A stretch of DNA of 64,000 nucleotides, from NCBI GenBank assembly GCA_900551915.1, contig URXT01000002.1, positions 1 through 64,000 of the forward strand. The letters are read 5' to 3'. Positions 34,489 through 42,956 of the stretch are shown here, piece after piece. The notes beneath the pieces were generated by a model that was given only the letters and a program-made list of their open reading frames with translations, had not been told where the DNA came from and did not search any database. Each line of letters starts with the position of its first letter. The first letter of the stretch is position 1. The stretch is from an uncultured bacterium (GTDB lineage: Bacteria; Cyanobacteriota; Vampirovibrionia; Gastranaerophilales; Gastranaerophilaceae). The translations under genes and the position numbers were made by a program.

Positions 34489-35787
34489 ACATTTTTCGCA
34501 ATTAAAGTTTTTTTCTAATTTCTGCTTTGTTTTATCAAGAATTTCGTTGTAATTCACGTTTACCGGAGTTGGTTTTGCAGTCTCAATGACTTCAAGAAAA
34601 ACTTTTGTATTTTGCGGCTTTTTTCCGTCCAGAAAATATTGCGAAGCTGCCGCATCAGCCTGTGCAGGAACGATTAGCCCGCTTTTGCTGAATTTTTCGG
34701 AATTTTCCTTTGAAGAAAGATATTTTATCAAGCGTTTAGCTTCTTCTTTATGTTTTGATTGTGCTGAAATTGCCCATCCTGAAGCATCAAGCGGTACAAT
34801 ACTGCCTTTGCTGCCTTTCGGAAAAGGTGCAATATCCCAATCAAATTCCGCTGCTTCACGGTATTTAGGAACGAGCCATCTTCCAGATAAGTGCATTGCG
34901 AGTTTTCCCTGCAAAAACATTTGTGCCATTGTGGCGCTTGCACTTTCCTGTTTTTGCGGCGCTACTCGGTATTTATTGCGCAAATCCGCGTAAAACTTTA
35001 TTCCTTTCTGGCTTTCAGGCGTGTTTAGAATTTCTGTTTCTAAATCGTCAGACAAAATTCCCCCGCCTTCGCTCATCAAATAAGGAAGATAAAAAAGCGG
35101 CTCTTCTTCAAAACTTATTCCAAAAATACCTTTGTTTTTGTCAGTAAGCTTTTGTGCAAGATTTAAAAACTCTTCAAAAGTAGTATTTTTGTCCGGATAT
35201 GGCAGTTTTTTCGCGTTGAACAAATCTTTATTGTAGTAAATCACAAGATTTGAAACATCGCGCGGAATTGCATATAACTTGCCTTTAAAACTTAATGCGC
35301 ACAGTGATTTTTCGTAAAAATTTCCGTCAGCAAGCCCGCTTTCTGTTAAATCCTCAAGCAGACCGGCGTTTGCGTACAGTGGAAGGTACAAATTGTTTAT
35401 AAATATTACATCCGGTGCAGTATTCGAGGCAAAAAGCAGGTGAAGTTTTTGAAAATAATTTTGCGGTATATGCATAAAGTCGATTTTAATATCAGGATTT
35501 TCACGTTCAAAATCTTCTAACATCGGTTTCAAAATATCAATCTCTGATTTTGACCCCCAGCTTGAAAACTGAACGACTGTCCGGGTATCTTTTGTCGGCA
35601 GGAGGTGTATGTTGAAAAGGTTTACCCTCACCCGCCGCTGTAAGCCTTGCAATTTCTCGGCAACACCAGCACCCTCTCCCATAGTGAGAGGGGAGGCGGG
35701 TTTTGTCATTTTGTCTTTTTGAATGCAGCCGCAGCAAAAGAACATTAACGCAAATATTATAACCAAAAATTTTGATGTCAGTTTCAC
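34483..35787 (-). CDS. ABC-transporter substrate-binding lipoprotein (sugar type) with an in-frame insert
   Basis: A lipoprotein signal ends FFCCGC with the lipidated Cys at 21. The rest is family-1 solute-binding protein: SSWGSKSEIDILKPMLEDF, then FASNTAPDVIFIN and FAASGWAIS-like segments. It should bind a sugar or oligosaccharide for import. Residues about 28-55 are foreign, read from a palindromic repeat inserted in frame in the flexible linker (see 35625-35702). No permease genes adjoin. The last codons overlap the XRE gene. Confidence 0.85.
   Translation of the reverse strand: MKLTSKFLVIIFALMFFCCGCIQKDKMTKPASPLTMGEGAGVAEKLQGLQRRVRVNLFNIHLLPTKDTRTVVQFSSWGSKSEIDILKPMLEDFERENPDIKIDFMHIPQNYFQKLHLLFASNTAPDVIFINNLYLPLYANAGLLEDLTESGLADGNFYEKSLCALSFKGKLYAIPRDVSNLVIYYNKDLFNAKKLPYPDKNTTFEEFLNLAQKLTDKNKGIFGISFEEEPLFYLPYLMSEGGGILSDDLETEILNTPESQKGIKFYADLRNKYRVAPQKQESASATMAQMFLQGKLAMHLSGRWLVPKYREAAEFDWDIAPFPKGSKGSIVPLDASGWAISAQSKHKEEAKRLIKYLSSKENSEKFSKSGLIVPAQADAAASQYFLDGKKPQNTKVFLEVIETAKPTPVNVNYNEILDKTKQKLEKNFNCEKCL
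35625..35702. repeat. Palindromic element inserted inside a lipoprotein gene
   Basis: Outer arms CCCGCC (35631-35636) / GGCGGG (35695-35700) enclose a second stem CCCTCTC / GAGAGGG (35672-35692). It adds about 26 codons without breaking the frame. Confidence 0.65.
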
Positions 35788-35837
35788 TTTCTCCCTTTAT
35801 TCTTCTAACGCCCGGTTTTTGTAACTTTGCATAAAAA

Positions 35838-35859
35838 AGTGAGCCTTTGACGGCTCACT
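35838..35859 (-). terminator. Rho-independent terminator of the 35868-38120 gene
   Basis: AGTGAGCC / GGCTCACT with a T-run on the minus strand. Confidence 0.8.
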
Positions 35860-35867
35860 AAAACTTT

Positions 35868-38120
35868 TTATAATTCAATCAAAACGCCCATTTTGTCTTT
35901 TTGAACTTCAACCAGCGATTTGAAGTTATCCGCTTTAACCATATAGACATTTGGGTTGTCCATTCTTACTTGAAGCGGTTTTACGATGTTTCTGTCGAAC
36001 TTTTTGAGAACGAAAATTTCTTCTCCTGACTTGCCGATAATTGCTGATTTACCGTCGAGTGATACAAGGTAAAATCCGCGGTCTTTGTCAATGTCGTAGC
36101 CTGATTTGATGATTAAGCCGCTGAGATTATTTTCTCTTGTTTCATTACGCAAAGCTTCAATAGGATTTGTTGCGGCTTTTTTCGGAGCCGGAGCTTTGCG
36201 CATATTTGCAAGCCCTTCGGCTACAATTTCTGAAAGTGAGCTTGTAACTTTTGATTTGTCATCATTTATGATATTGAAATATTCATCAACGGTAATCATA
36301 TCATAGTCGTTTGTTTCTGTTTTTAATTCGGTTTTCTTATTTAAAAGCCTGTCGCTTTTTGCGATTAAATCAGATACGCTTAAGTTTGCATCTTTGAAGG
36401 AGCGCGGGTTTGAGTGAAGCTGTGAGTAGCCGAGGTTGACATGAGGAGCTTCTTTTGGCAATTCAAGCTGAACTCTTCTGTGTTTAACTCTTTTGTTTCT
36501 CTGGGTTTCTTCGAGCGCCATTTTTTCTGCAAACGCTTTTAGTCTTACGGTTTTGTTAATTTCGTTGTGAATTGCAGTTGTTTCCTCCGCTACAGAATTT
36601 TGTGCAGATAAATTGTTTTCTGATTCTTTGATATCTTCTTCAATATTTGTTTTTTCAACACTTGGAGAAGCTTGCAGCAATCTTTCGAATTTTTGAATTC
36701 TGCTTTCTGCATCTGTTACATATTTGGGCTGCGCAGCTTTTGGCTCAGGTCTGTTTTTTGAAACAGGTTTTGCCGGCTGCGGCTGCTGAACGGGCTGAAC
36801 TTTTTTAGGCTGTTGCATGTTTTCTGATTTTTTCGGTGCAGGTGTATTGTTAACAGCTTTTTGCGGTTTTTGTTTTACCTGCGGAGTTTCTTTTATGATT
36901 TTTACGGGTTTTTCTTTTGAGGCCAGAATTTTATATTGAGAAGTTTCCTGCGGGGCAGCGTTTTGTCCGGAAGCATCCATATATTGCTGGTATTTCTCCT
37001 GCCAGCTTAGGTTTTCGTTGTTAATAATATTGTCGTAGCTTGGTGCAGGTGCTTGCTTCTTTGAGGCAATGTTGTTAAGAAACACATTTTTCATAATTTG
37101 TGATCTTCTTAGAGAATTTTTGATTAAATTGAAAAGTGCTATAATACAAATCAGCGGTATAAAAACAATTGCTAATGTAGCAGGCATATTCTGCGGTATC
37201 CTTCCTAAGATATTATTTTTTATGTCTGAGATATTATTTTTGTCAGAAACCGGCATTGGCACAAGAGTATTTTCTTGAGGTGCAGGTGCTGCTTCTTCAG
37301 CCGGAACTGAAGGAACATGTGAAGCTAAAAGATTTTCGCTAATTTTTTCTCCGGCAGCTTTGGCATCAAAGTTTGAGGCCGGTGATGTTTTTGGTTGTTC
37401 AGTTTTTTTAGCAGAAACTTTTTTTATGTTTGTTTCTTGTTTCGGCTGAACATTTGCGATTTTGGTTTCTGTTTTTTTATTTAAAACGGGTTTTGTCTGG
37501 TTATTGGAAACAGCTTTAGCCTGAGCAGACTGTTTTGACACTGCTGCAGTTTTAGATTTGGCGATATCTGCGGCGGTTTTTGTCGGCTGAATTTCCGGCA
37601 GCTTAAAAGCAGGGGCTTTTTGCGACTGAGCTTGAGGTGTGCTTTGAGCTGTCTGGGCAGGAATTTGCGGAGCAGGTTTTGACTTTTGCTGTGCGATAAG
37701 TGCACGGTATTCACGCTGTTCTTGGGTTACGGGTGAACTTTTTGCTGTGTTTGTTTTGATATCAACCGGGCGGTTTGTGATTACGGTAACTTTTGTGTAG
37801 CCGTTTTGCCCGTCGTCAATTGCGCGGACATCAACGTCAGATACGATATCTTTAACTGAGGTAAAATCCGGTTTTGCGCCGCTTGCTCCGTTTACATTCG
37901 GCATTAAAATTACGTATTTGTTGTCTGATTTTTTAGTTACAACAACGTTATCAGCGTACGGACTAGACGTATATAGGGTAAATTCAAGGCCGTCAGAAGC
38001 GCTTCTTCTGACATCGACCTGATTGAGTGTATTGTCCGCAAGAGCCTGCGAACCTGAAAAGCTGGTCAAACTTAAACACAGTAATAAAATAAGACCGATT
38101 TTTTCGGATTTAATAATCAT
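35868..38120 (-). CDS. Large secreted, membrane-anchored protein with an AMIN-like domain
   Basis: The 750-residue protein has a signal peptide at 1-28 (ending QALA). A beta-rich AMIN-like region covers about 33-122 (GLEFTLYTSSPY, KYVILMPNVNG, KVTVITNRPVD). A Pro/Gln/Ala/Lys-rich disordered stretch runs to about 300, a membrane helix lies at 313-333 and a second low-complexity stretch at 390-480. A folded C-terminal domain (about 660-750) ends the protein. AMIN domains anchor proteins to peptidoglycan or the type IV pilus secretin. With the many prepilins nearby, a role in pilus or secretion assembly is an inference only. Confidence 0.7.
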   Translation of the reverse strand: MIIKSEKIGLILLLCLSLTSFSGSQALADNTLNQVDVRRSASDGLEFTLYTSSPYADNVVVTKKSDNKYVILMPNVNGASGAKPDFTSVKDIVSDVDVRAIDDGQNGYTKVTVITNRPVDIKTNTAKSSPVTQEQREYRALIAQQKSKPAPQIPAQTAQSTPQAQSQKAPAFKLPEIQPTKTAADIAKSKTAAVSKQSAQAKAVSNNQTKPVLNKKTETKIANVQPKQETNIKKVSAKKTEQPKTSPASNFDAKAAGEKISENLLASHVPSVPAEEAAPAPQENTLVPMPVSDKNNISDIKNNILGRIPQNMPATLAIVFIPLICIIALFNLIKNSLRRSQIMKNVFLNNIASKKQAPAPSYDNIINNENLSWQEKYQQYMDASGQNAAPQETSQYKILASKEKPVKIIKETPQVKQKPQKAVNNTPAPKKSENMQQPKKVQPVQQPQPAKPVSKNRPEPKAAQPKYVTDAESRIQKFERLLQASPSVEKTNIEEDIKESENNLSAQNSVAEETTAIHNEINKTVRLKAFAEKMALEETQRNKRVKHRRVQLELPKEAPHVNLGYSQLHSNPRSFKDANLSVSDLIAKSDRLLNKKTELKTETNDYDMITVDEYFNIINDDKSKVTSSLSEIVAEGLANMRKAPAPKKAATNPIEALRNETRENNLSGLIIKSGYDIDKDRGFYLVSLDGKSAIIGKSGEEIFVLKKFDRNIVKPLQVRMDNPNVYMVKADNFKSLVEVQKDKMGVLIEL

Positions 38121-38226
38121 AAGTTTCCCGTTATTTTACCTACTACTATATATTATATAATACATTGAGATAAAAAAAATTGCTAGTTTCTTAATAAATT
38201 TATACTTTTGTGTTAAGATTGTAAAC

Positions 38227-39117
38227 ATGAAAAGCGGATTTGTAACCATAATCGGGCGCCCAAACGTCGGTAAATCAACACTTTTAAACCAAATTCTCGG
38301 CCAGAAAATTGTTATTACGACTGACAAAGCCCAAACCACCAGAAAACGAATTAAAGGAATTTATACAACAAAAGAAGGCCAGATTGTTTTTGTTGACACA
38401 CCTGGCGTGCACAAACCTTTGAACAAACTCGGGGAATTTCTTCTTGATGAGGCGAAAATTTCAATTCCTGACGCGGATTTGATACTGTTTCTTGTTGACG
38501 GCTCTGAACCGGCGGGAAAAGGCGACAAATGGATTGCCCAGAACCTTCTTGAAACAGAAGTTCCGGTGATTATCGTGATGAACAAGGTTGACAAAGTTAA
38601 AAAGCCCGAAAAAGTCGAAGAAAACCTGATTTCTTACAAAACGCTCTTTGAAAAAAATCTTCCAATCGTGCGCGTTTCAGCCAAAACCGGAAGAAACATT
38701 GACACTTTAATCAGCAATATTTTCAAAAAACTTCCCGAGGGTGAACTTCTCTACCCGGAAGACGTTGTTACCGAAGAAACAATGCGCTCTGTAGCTGAGG
38801 AAGTTATCAGAGAAAAAATTCTTCTCAACACGTCGGACGAAATTCCGCATTCTGTAGCTGTCAAAATCGAAAAATATCAGGAAACAGATGAGATTGACAG
38901 AATTTATGCAAATATTTTCTGTGAAACCAAAAGCCAGAAAGGAATTTTAATAGGCAAAGGCGGTGCAATGCTTAAGAAAATCGGGACAGAGGCGCGGCTG
39001 GAGCTTGAAAAAATCGTTGAAAAAAAAGTTTTTCTCGGGCTTGAGGTGAAGGTTGAAAAGGATTGGCGTAAAAAAGAAAAATCTTTAAAAAATTTCGGTT
39101 ACGAGCAGGAAAAGTAG
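38227..39117 (+). CDS. era: GTPase Era
   Basis: The 296-residue protein has P-loop GRPNVGKSTLLN (8-19), the switch KAQTTRKR, DTPGVHKP, NKVD, and a C-terminal KH domain with GILIGKGGAMLKKIG. Era binds 16S rRNA and the small ribosomal subunit during assembly. ATG 38227 has no clear ribosome site. It is divergent from the AMIN-like gene. Confidence 0.95.
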   Translation: MKSGFVTIIGRPNVGKSTLLNQILGQKIVITTDKAQTTRKRIKGIYTTKEGQIVFVDTPGVHKPLNKLGEFLLDEAKISIPDADLILFLVDGSEPAGKGDKWIAQNLLETEVPVIIVMNKVDKVKKPEKVEENLISYKTLFEKNLPIVRVSAKTGRNIDTLISNIFKKLPEGELLYPEDVVTEETMRSVAEEVIREKILLNTSDEIPHSVAVKIEKYQETDEIDRIYANIFCETKSQKGILIGKGGAMLKKIGTEARLELEKIVEKKVFLGLEVKVEKDWRKKEKSLKNFGYEQEK

Positions 39118-39172
39118 CAAAAAAATTTTTTCAGGTATTTTATCTAAATGTAGATTTATGAAAGGGAAACTT

Positions 39173-39421
39173 ATGTCAATTTATATGCCATTCAATCATG
39201 TAAACGTTCCAAAAGGTGCGACAGCTCATGTCGGAAAAATCGCCAAACAAAGAGTTAATCAATTACATTTCAACCGTGCAATGGAGAATGCTCTTGGGCA
39301 TACAAGCAAGGATTATTTCAACCTTACGCATGCACCAAAATCCGAAAAGTCTTCTGCAAAGCCTCTAATTAGTTTTGCAGAAGGTTTCAAGAATTTTTTT
39401 GAAAGAGGAACAATGTTCTAA
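39173..39421 (+). CDS. Small basic hypothetical protein
   Basis: An 82-residue protein starting MSIYMPFNHVNVPKGATAHV, with no membrane segment. Start ATG 39173 has AAAGGGAAACTT upstream. It lies tail to tail with an XRE gene (one base apart). It is probably real, since its codons and ribosome site are ordinary, but has no recognised family. Confidence 0.55.
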   Translation: MSIYMPFNHVNVPKGATAHVGKIAKQRVNQLHFNRAMENALGHTSKDYFNLTHAPKSEKSSAKPLISFAEGFKNFFERGTMF

Positions 39422-39613
39422 TTATTTACGTTTAACGAATTGAATATCGTAACCGAGAATGTCCGCGATTTGGCGGACTTCTTCGTATTTGATGGTGTTG
39501 TTGCGAAGTTTATTTGACAAATTATTTACAGAAGTTGGGATTTTTTTTGCCAAATCTGTCATGGTTATGTTCTCTTTAGCCAGAATTGATTTTATTTCTC
39601 CGCGTGCGCTCAT
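39422..39613 (-). CDS. Small XRE-like HTH regulator of a divergent switch
   Basis: The 63-residue HTH protein (NITMTDLAKKIPTSVNNLSNK, then EVRQIADILGY) is the size of a phage Cro. AAGGAAATATT precedes its start. Between it and the divergent small gene at 39757 lie back-to-back promoters whose -35 boxes overlap and a 13-bp inverted repeat, so it probably represses itself and that gene. Confidence 0.75.
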   Translation of the reverse strand: MSARGEIKSILAKENITMTDLAKKIPTSVNNLSNKLRNNTIKYEEVRQIADILGYDIQFVKRK

Positions 39614-39631
39614 AATATTTCCTTAAGTAAC

Positions 39632-39695
39632 GATTACATTAATTATTTTATTATTTCGTTTAATTATTGACAAATTAATGTAATCATAGTATTTT
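39632..39695. promoter_or_regulatory. Divergent promoter pair with a palindromic operator
   Basis: GATTACATTAATT (39632-39644) and AATTAATGTAATC (39673-39685) are perfect inverted repeats. Minus-strand promoter: TTGTCA, 17 bases, TAAAAT (39645-39650). Plus-strand promoter: TTGACA (39667-39672), 17 bases, TATTTT (39690-39695). Their -35 boxes overlap, so one bound repressor could control both. Confidence 0.7.
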
Positions 39696-39756
39696 TCTAC
39701 ATGAAATAATTAAATTTTGAATTGTTTAGTGTAGATTTAATTAAGAAAGGTAAACT

Positions 39757-39939
39757 ATGTCCATACTTTTAAAACACATCAAAGATAAAATGAACAGGGT
39801 TTTTGCCCTGTATGTGTGCATGCTTTGCACTGTTAAAAATTGCAAAAATTCTAAAAAAGGTAAAAAATTCGCCAAACCGCTTGCAAATGTCATTGCTAAT
39901 GAGCTTGATGAACTTTCTATGTATTTTGAACATTTTTAA
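39757..39939 (+). CDS. Small basic protein controlled by the divergent switch
   Basis: The 60-residue protein has a short hydrophobic core with three Cys (FALYVCMLCTVKNC, about 16-29) between basic segments. AAGAAAGGTAAACT is a good ribosome site. It sits opposite a Cro-like regulator with a shared operator. That is the plan of a phage-type switch or a regulated toxin gene, though no family is recognised. Confidence 0.5.
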   Translation: MSILLKHIKDKMNRVFALYVCMLCTVKNCKNSKKGKKFAKPLANVIANELDELSMYFEHF

Positions 39940-40018
39940 TTCATTACACTATCCTAAACCCTTGCTATTACTTCAAAATTATGCTACAATCACATAGACG
40001 CTTAAAAGGAGAGAATTT

Positions 40019-40093
40019 ATGAAAAGCAAGGATATAACCGGATTTTACGGGGGGGGGGCACCCGAAAATAGCTCCTCAAGGCTCAATTTCTAA
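40019..40093 (+). other. Out-of-frame leader of the 40158 prepilin (OFF phase at G10)
   Basis: ATG 40019, with AAAAGGAGAG upstream, reads MKSKDITGFYGGGAPENSSS and stops at TAA 40091-40093. At G9 (or G12) it would instead run as GFYGGGHPKIAPQGS and continue without a stop into the prepilin at 40158. Confidence 0.7.
40049..40058 (+). repeat. G10 homopolymer, candidate phase-variation tract
   Basis: Ten G, 30 bases after ATG 40019. GCTCCT, complementary to the ribosome site, follows at about 40071-40076. Confidence 0.8.
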
Positions 40094-40157
40094 TGTATTG
40101 ATTTCTGCACAAAATAATGTTAAAATGTCTAGTATATTATACAATATCGAGGGCGGC

Positions 40158-40826
40158 ATGAAAAAAGGTTTTACATTAGCAGAAGTTTTAATCACCCTTG
40201 GCATTATTGGTATTATTGCCGCTATTACAATTCCCGGTGTAATGGACAGGTATCGGACAAAAGCTCTTGAAACAGGTATGGCAAGATTTTATAGTGTTGT
40301 TAATCAAGGGTTTGCCTTGTCTGCTGCCAAAAACGGTGATGAAAAAGATTGGGAAGAGTTTGGCGAGGATTCGTGTGCTTTTTATAAAAGATATCTTGCA
40401 GATTATATAAAAGCTGATTACGAATGCGGATATTATGACAGCAATACTGGCAAGCCAGTTAAAGATGACAGATTTGTCGGAATTTATTTCCCCTCCGGCG
40501 ATATGGCAGTTTTTTCATACGGACGCACGTTAACTTATACCAGAAAAACCGCAAATCGTTACAAAGCTTATACCGCAATTATGAGCGGCGGGCCTAATGA
40601 TGTTAAGGAGTTCTATGGAAGTGAATTATTTGTGTTTCAGTTAGGTAGCTCTCTTGCCTATTTGGATGCTACTAAACGTCCGCCCGGTATTGTACCATTT
40701 GATGCGAGAAACTACGCGCCCGAGCAGCTTCTCGAAAGATGCAAACAATACCCTAGCAGATGTGCAGGTGTAATTGTGCAAAACGGTTGGAAAGTTCCAA
40801 AGAATTACCCGTATAAAATAAGATAA
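40158..40826 (+). CDS. Prepilin-like protein downstream of a phase-variable leader
   Basis: The body starts MKKGFTLAEVLITLGIIGIIAA at ATG 40158. Only a weak ribosome site (GAGGGCGGC) precedes it, so low-level expression without the leader is possible. The frame is open upstream to the G-run, and at G9 the protein would begin at ATG 40019 with a 50-residue leader. The usual DxNG loop is replaced by GGPNDVKEFYGSELFVF. It converges on a response-regulator gene, 2 bases apart. Confidence 0.78.
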   Translation: MKKGFTLAEVLITLGIIGIIAAITIPGVMDRYRTKALETGMARFYSVVNQGFALSAAKNGDEKDWEEFGEDSCAFYKRYLADYIKADYECGYYDSNTGKPVKDDRFVGIYFPSGDMAVFSYGRTLTYTRKTANRYKAYTAIMSGGPNDVKEFYGSELFVFQLGSSLAYLDATKRPPGIVPFDARNYAPEQLLERCKQYPSRCAGVIVQNGWKVPKNYPYKIR

Positions 40827-40828
40827 TT

Positions 40829-41527
40829 CTAAACGCTTAACTTATACCCGCCGCCGTAAATCGTTTCTATATATTTTTTTCCGTCCGAAATTTTGTCGAG
40901 CTTTGAGCGCAAATGCCTGATGTGAACGCGTATTGTTTCAACATCGTCGTCAGGCGCGTAGCCCCAAATCTCTTTCAAAAGCTTTTGAGACGACACCATA
41001 TTCCCGTGGTTTTGGAACAACAAATTGAAAATATCAAACTCAATCGGAGTTAATTTTGCTGTTTTTTCATTGATTTTTACGCTGTAAACCTCCGGCAAAA
41101 GTGTAATCTCGCCAAGCGAGAGCAGTTCTCTTGTTGCGGCGCTTTCCGGAATTTGATTTGAACGTTTCAAAAGCGCACGCACACGAACCTGCAATTCTTC
41201 CATTTCAAAAGGCTTCACCAGATAATCGTCAATTCCGATATTAAAGCCTTTTACTTTGTCATTAAGCTCCGAAAGCGCCGTAAGCATTAATATTGGTGTG
41301 TTTTGGGTTTCCTCGTTTTTTCTTATGCGCTGTGCCACAGTGAAACCGTCAACCTCCGGCATCATAACATCTAAAATTACCAGCGAAGGTTTTTCCTGCT
41401 TGCAGAGTGCAAAGCCTTTAATTCCGTCAAACGCCTGCACAACTTTGTATCCGCAAAGCTCCAAATTTACTTTTATAAGTTCGTTTATTGCAATATCGTC
41501 GTCCACGACCAGGATTTTAGTATTCAT
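40829..41527 (-). CDS. OmpR/PhoB-type response regulator
   Basis: The 232-residue protein has an N-terminal receiver domain (VVDDD at 6-10, phospho-acceptor Asp in VILDVMMPEVDGF near 54, Lys in DDYLVKPFE near 104). A C-terminal winged helix contains LTPIEFDIFNLLFQN and RVHIRHLRSKL. No histidine kinase adjoins. Target genes are unknown; it could be paired with a distant kinase. Confidence 0.92.
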   Translation of the reverse strand: MNTKILVVDDDIAINELIKVNLELCGYKVVQAFDGIKGFALCKQEKPSLVILDVMMPEVDGFTVAQRIRKNEETQNTPILMLTALSELNDKVKGFNIGIDDYLVKPFEMEELQVRVRALLKRSNQIPESAATRELLSLGEITLLPEVYSVKINEKTAKLTPIEFDIFNLLFQNHGNMVSSQKLLKEIWGYAPDDDVETIRVHIRHLRSKLDKISDGKKYIETIYGGGYKLSV

Positions 41528-41706
41528 AAATTCATTATAAGCAAAAAATGTAAAATTACACGTGTAACAATTCTTAACGAAAGATTACCCGGAAAGATTA
41601 TTGCCAATAGCGCTTTTAGAGGCTTAATTTTTTGAAGAAATGTAAAAAAATAAATTTAAAGTGTAAAAAATACAAATTTTTTATTTTTTGTAGTAATATG
41701 TTGATT
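41528..41706. other. AT-rich region between the response regulator and speD
   Basis: Very A/T-rich, especially 41640-41700. The speD promoter should be near 41680-41700, ahead of the hairpin. No gene is seen. Confidence 0.35.
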
Positions 41707-41729
41707 GCAAATTCCATTGGAGAATTTGC
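41707..41729 (+). promoter_or_regulatory. Hairpin in the 5' leader of speD
   Basis: GCAAATTC, 7-base loop, GAATTTGC; a perfect 8-bp stem about 45 bases before the start codon. It may be a control element responding to polyamines, by analogy only. Confidence 0.4.
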
Positions 41730-41773
41730 GCGCAAGTTAGTAAGTATACATTTATACAAAGGAGGCACATGAA

Positions 41774-42226
41774 TTGGCAATAACATCACCTTTCACAGCG
41801 TTTAAGAACGGTAAAAAAGAAATCCACTTAGGACAACACGTTTTAGCAGAATTTTTCGAATGTGACCCAAACACATTGAACAGTTTAGATAAAGTAGAGA
41901 AGTACATGGTGGATGCCGCCCTTGAATGTGGTGCTACTATTGTCCAAAAATGTTTCCACATGTTTAATCCCTACGGCGTTTCCGGAGTTGTAATTATCTC
42001 CGAAAGCCACCTCGCAATTCACACCTGGCCGGAACTCGGCTATGCGGCAGTTGATTTATTCACCTGCGGCGACAAGTGCGACCCAAAGGTTTCTTATGAA
42101 TTCCTCAAAAAGAAATTCAACTCTAAAAAAGCTACCTTCACAGAACTCAAACGCGGTATTATTGACGAAGAAACCATGAAAGTTGCTGAAAAACCTTTCG
42201 AAATTATGGAACAAATGGTTAATTAG
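41774..42226 (+). CDS. speD: S-adenosylmethionine decarboxylase proenzyme
   Basis: A 150-residue bacterial class 1b enzyme with SESHLAIHTWPE near residue 75, where autocleavage creates the pyruvoyl cofactor. The rest (ALECGATIV, CGDKCDPKVS) also fits. It supplies the aminopropyl donor for spermidine. The start is TTG 41774, 8 bases from GGAGG. An ATG at 41769 lies closer but reads only four codons. A terminator follows at 42251. Confidence 0.93.
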   Translation: MAITSPFTAFKNGKKEIHLGQHVLAEFFECDPNTLNSLDKVEKYMVDAALECGATIVQKCFHMFNPYGVSGVVIISESHLAIHTWPELGYAAVDLFTCGDKCDPKVSYEFLKKKFNSKKATFTELKRGIIDEETMKVAEKPFEIMEQMVN

Positions 42227-42250
42227 TTAAAATCAAATTCAAATAAATCT

Positions 42251-42281
42251 AAAAGCTCCGTTTTAATATCGGGGCTTTTTT
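42251..42281 (+). terminator. Rho-independent terminator of speD
   Basis: AAAAGCTCCG / CGGGGCTTTTTT with a 9-base loop. Confidence 0.8.
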
Positions 42282-42390
42282 AATTTATGTAAAAAATTTG
42301 ACTTTTTCTCTTAAAAAGCGCTTATTTTTATTTTATTATTATCTTAATCCAATAAGTATACGGGAAATTCCACAATAACTGGGGGTACAG

Positions 42391-42873
42391 ATGATTGAAG
42401 AAATTTTAGATAAAAAATCCAATTTTGATTTAACTTCAAAAAGTGCATTCTCAAAGGACGATGATTCTTTTACTTCGCGTTCTTACGCCGCGCTTCTTGC
42501 TAAAAACGCAATCCCGTATTCTCATAGAAAAATTGCGGATAATTATACGATTATTAAGCGTATTTTTAAATTTCAAGCTGTTATGAGCCGTATTTCTAAT
42601 ACCGAAAGGGCTCTCCTTGCAAAATATGATTTTAATGTTCTTGAATATACAACTGTAAAACAAATGTATGAAGAGCTTGCGCTTTTGCAGAAGTGGTCTT
42701 CTTCACAGGATTTGAAACTAAAAGCCGATGCAGATCAGATTTTAGAAATCCGCTCAAAAGAATTGAAATTCATCGACGCAAACCGTTATGTCAATATTTC
42801 AAACGAGATTTACAAAGGATACGTTGCGTTAGAGCATTATTTTGAAGAAATCAGCAAATACAAAGAGGTTTAA
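42391..42873 (+). CDS. Hypothetical helical protein
   Basis: The 160-residue protein has no signal peptide or membrane segment and a mixed-charge helical pattern (about 60-155). ACTGGGGGTAC before ATG 42391 is a modest ribosome site. A terminator follows immediately. No family recognised. Confidence 0.6.
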   Translation: MIEEILDKKSNFDLTSKSAFSKDDDSFTSRSYAALLAKNAIPYSHRKIADNYTIIKRIFKFQAVMSRISNTERALLAKYDFNVLEYTTVKQMYEELALLQKWSSSQDLKLKADADQILEIRSKELKFIDANRYVNISNEIYKGYVALEHYFEEISKYKEV

Positions 42874-42880
42874 AAAAGTT

Positions 42881-42908
42881 AAAAGGCGGTTGTAATACCG
42901 CCTTTTTT
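42881..42908 (+). terminator. Rho-independent terminator
   Basis: AAAAGGCGGT / ACCGCCTTTTTT with a short loop. Confidence 0.85.
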
Positions 42909-42956
42909 AATTGTTAATCATTGCTTTGATATGAGCAGTTTAAGTATTTTCTTCAT

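Noticed and set aside
23044..40058. G10 runs as an assembly or sequencing artefact
   Set aside because: Not dismissed fully, but three independent copies in the same place relative to ATG, with a matching GCTCCT, make chance or error a poor explanation for the architecture. Exact lengths remain to be checked.
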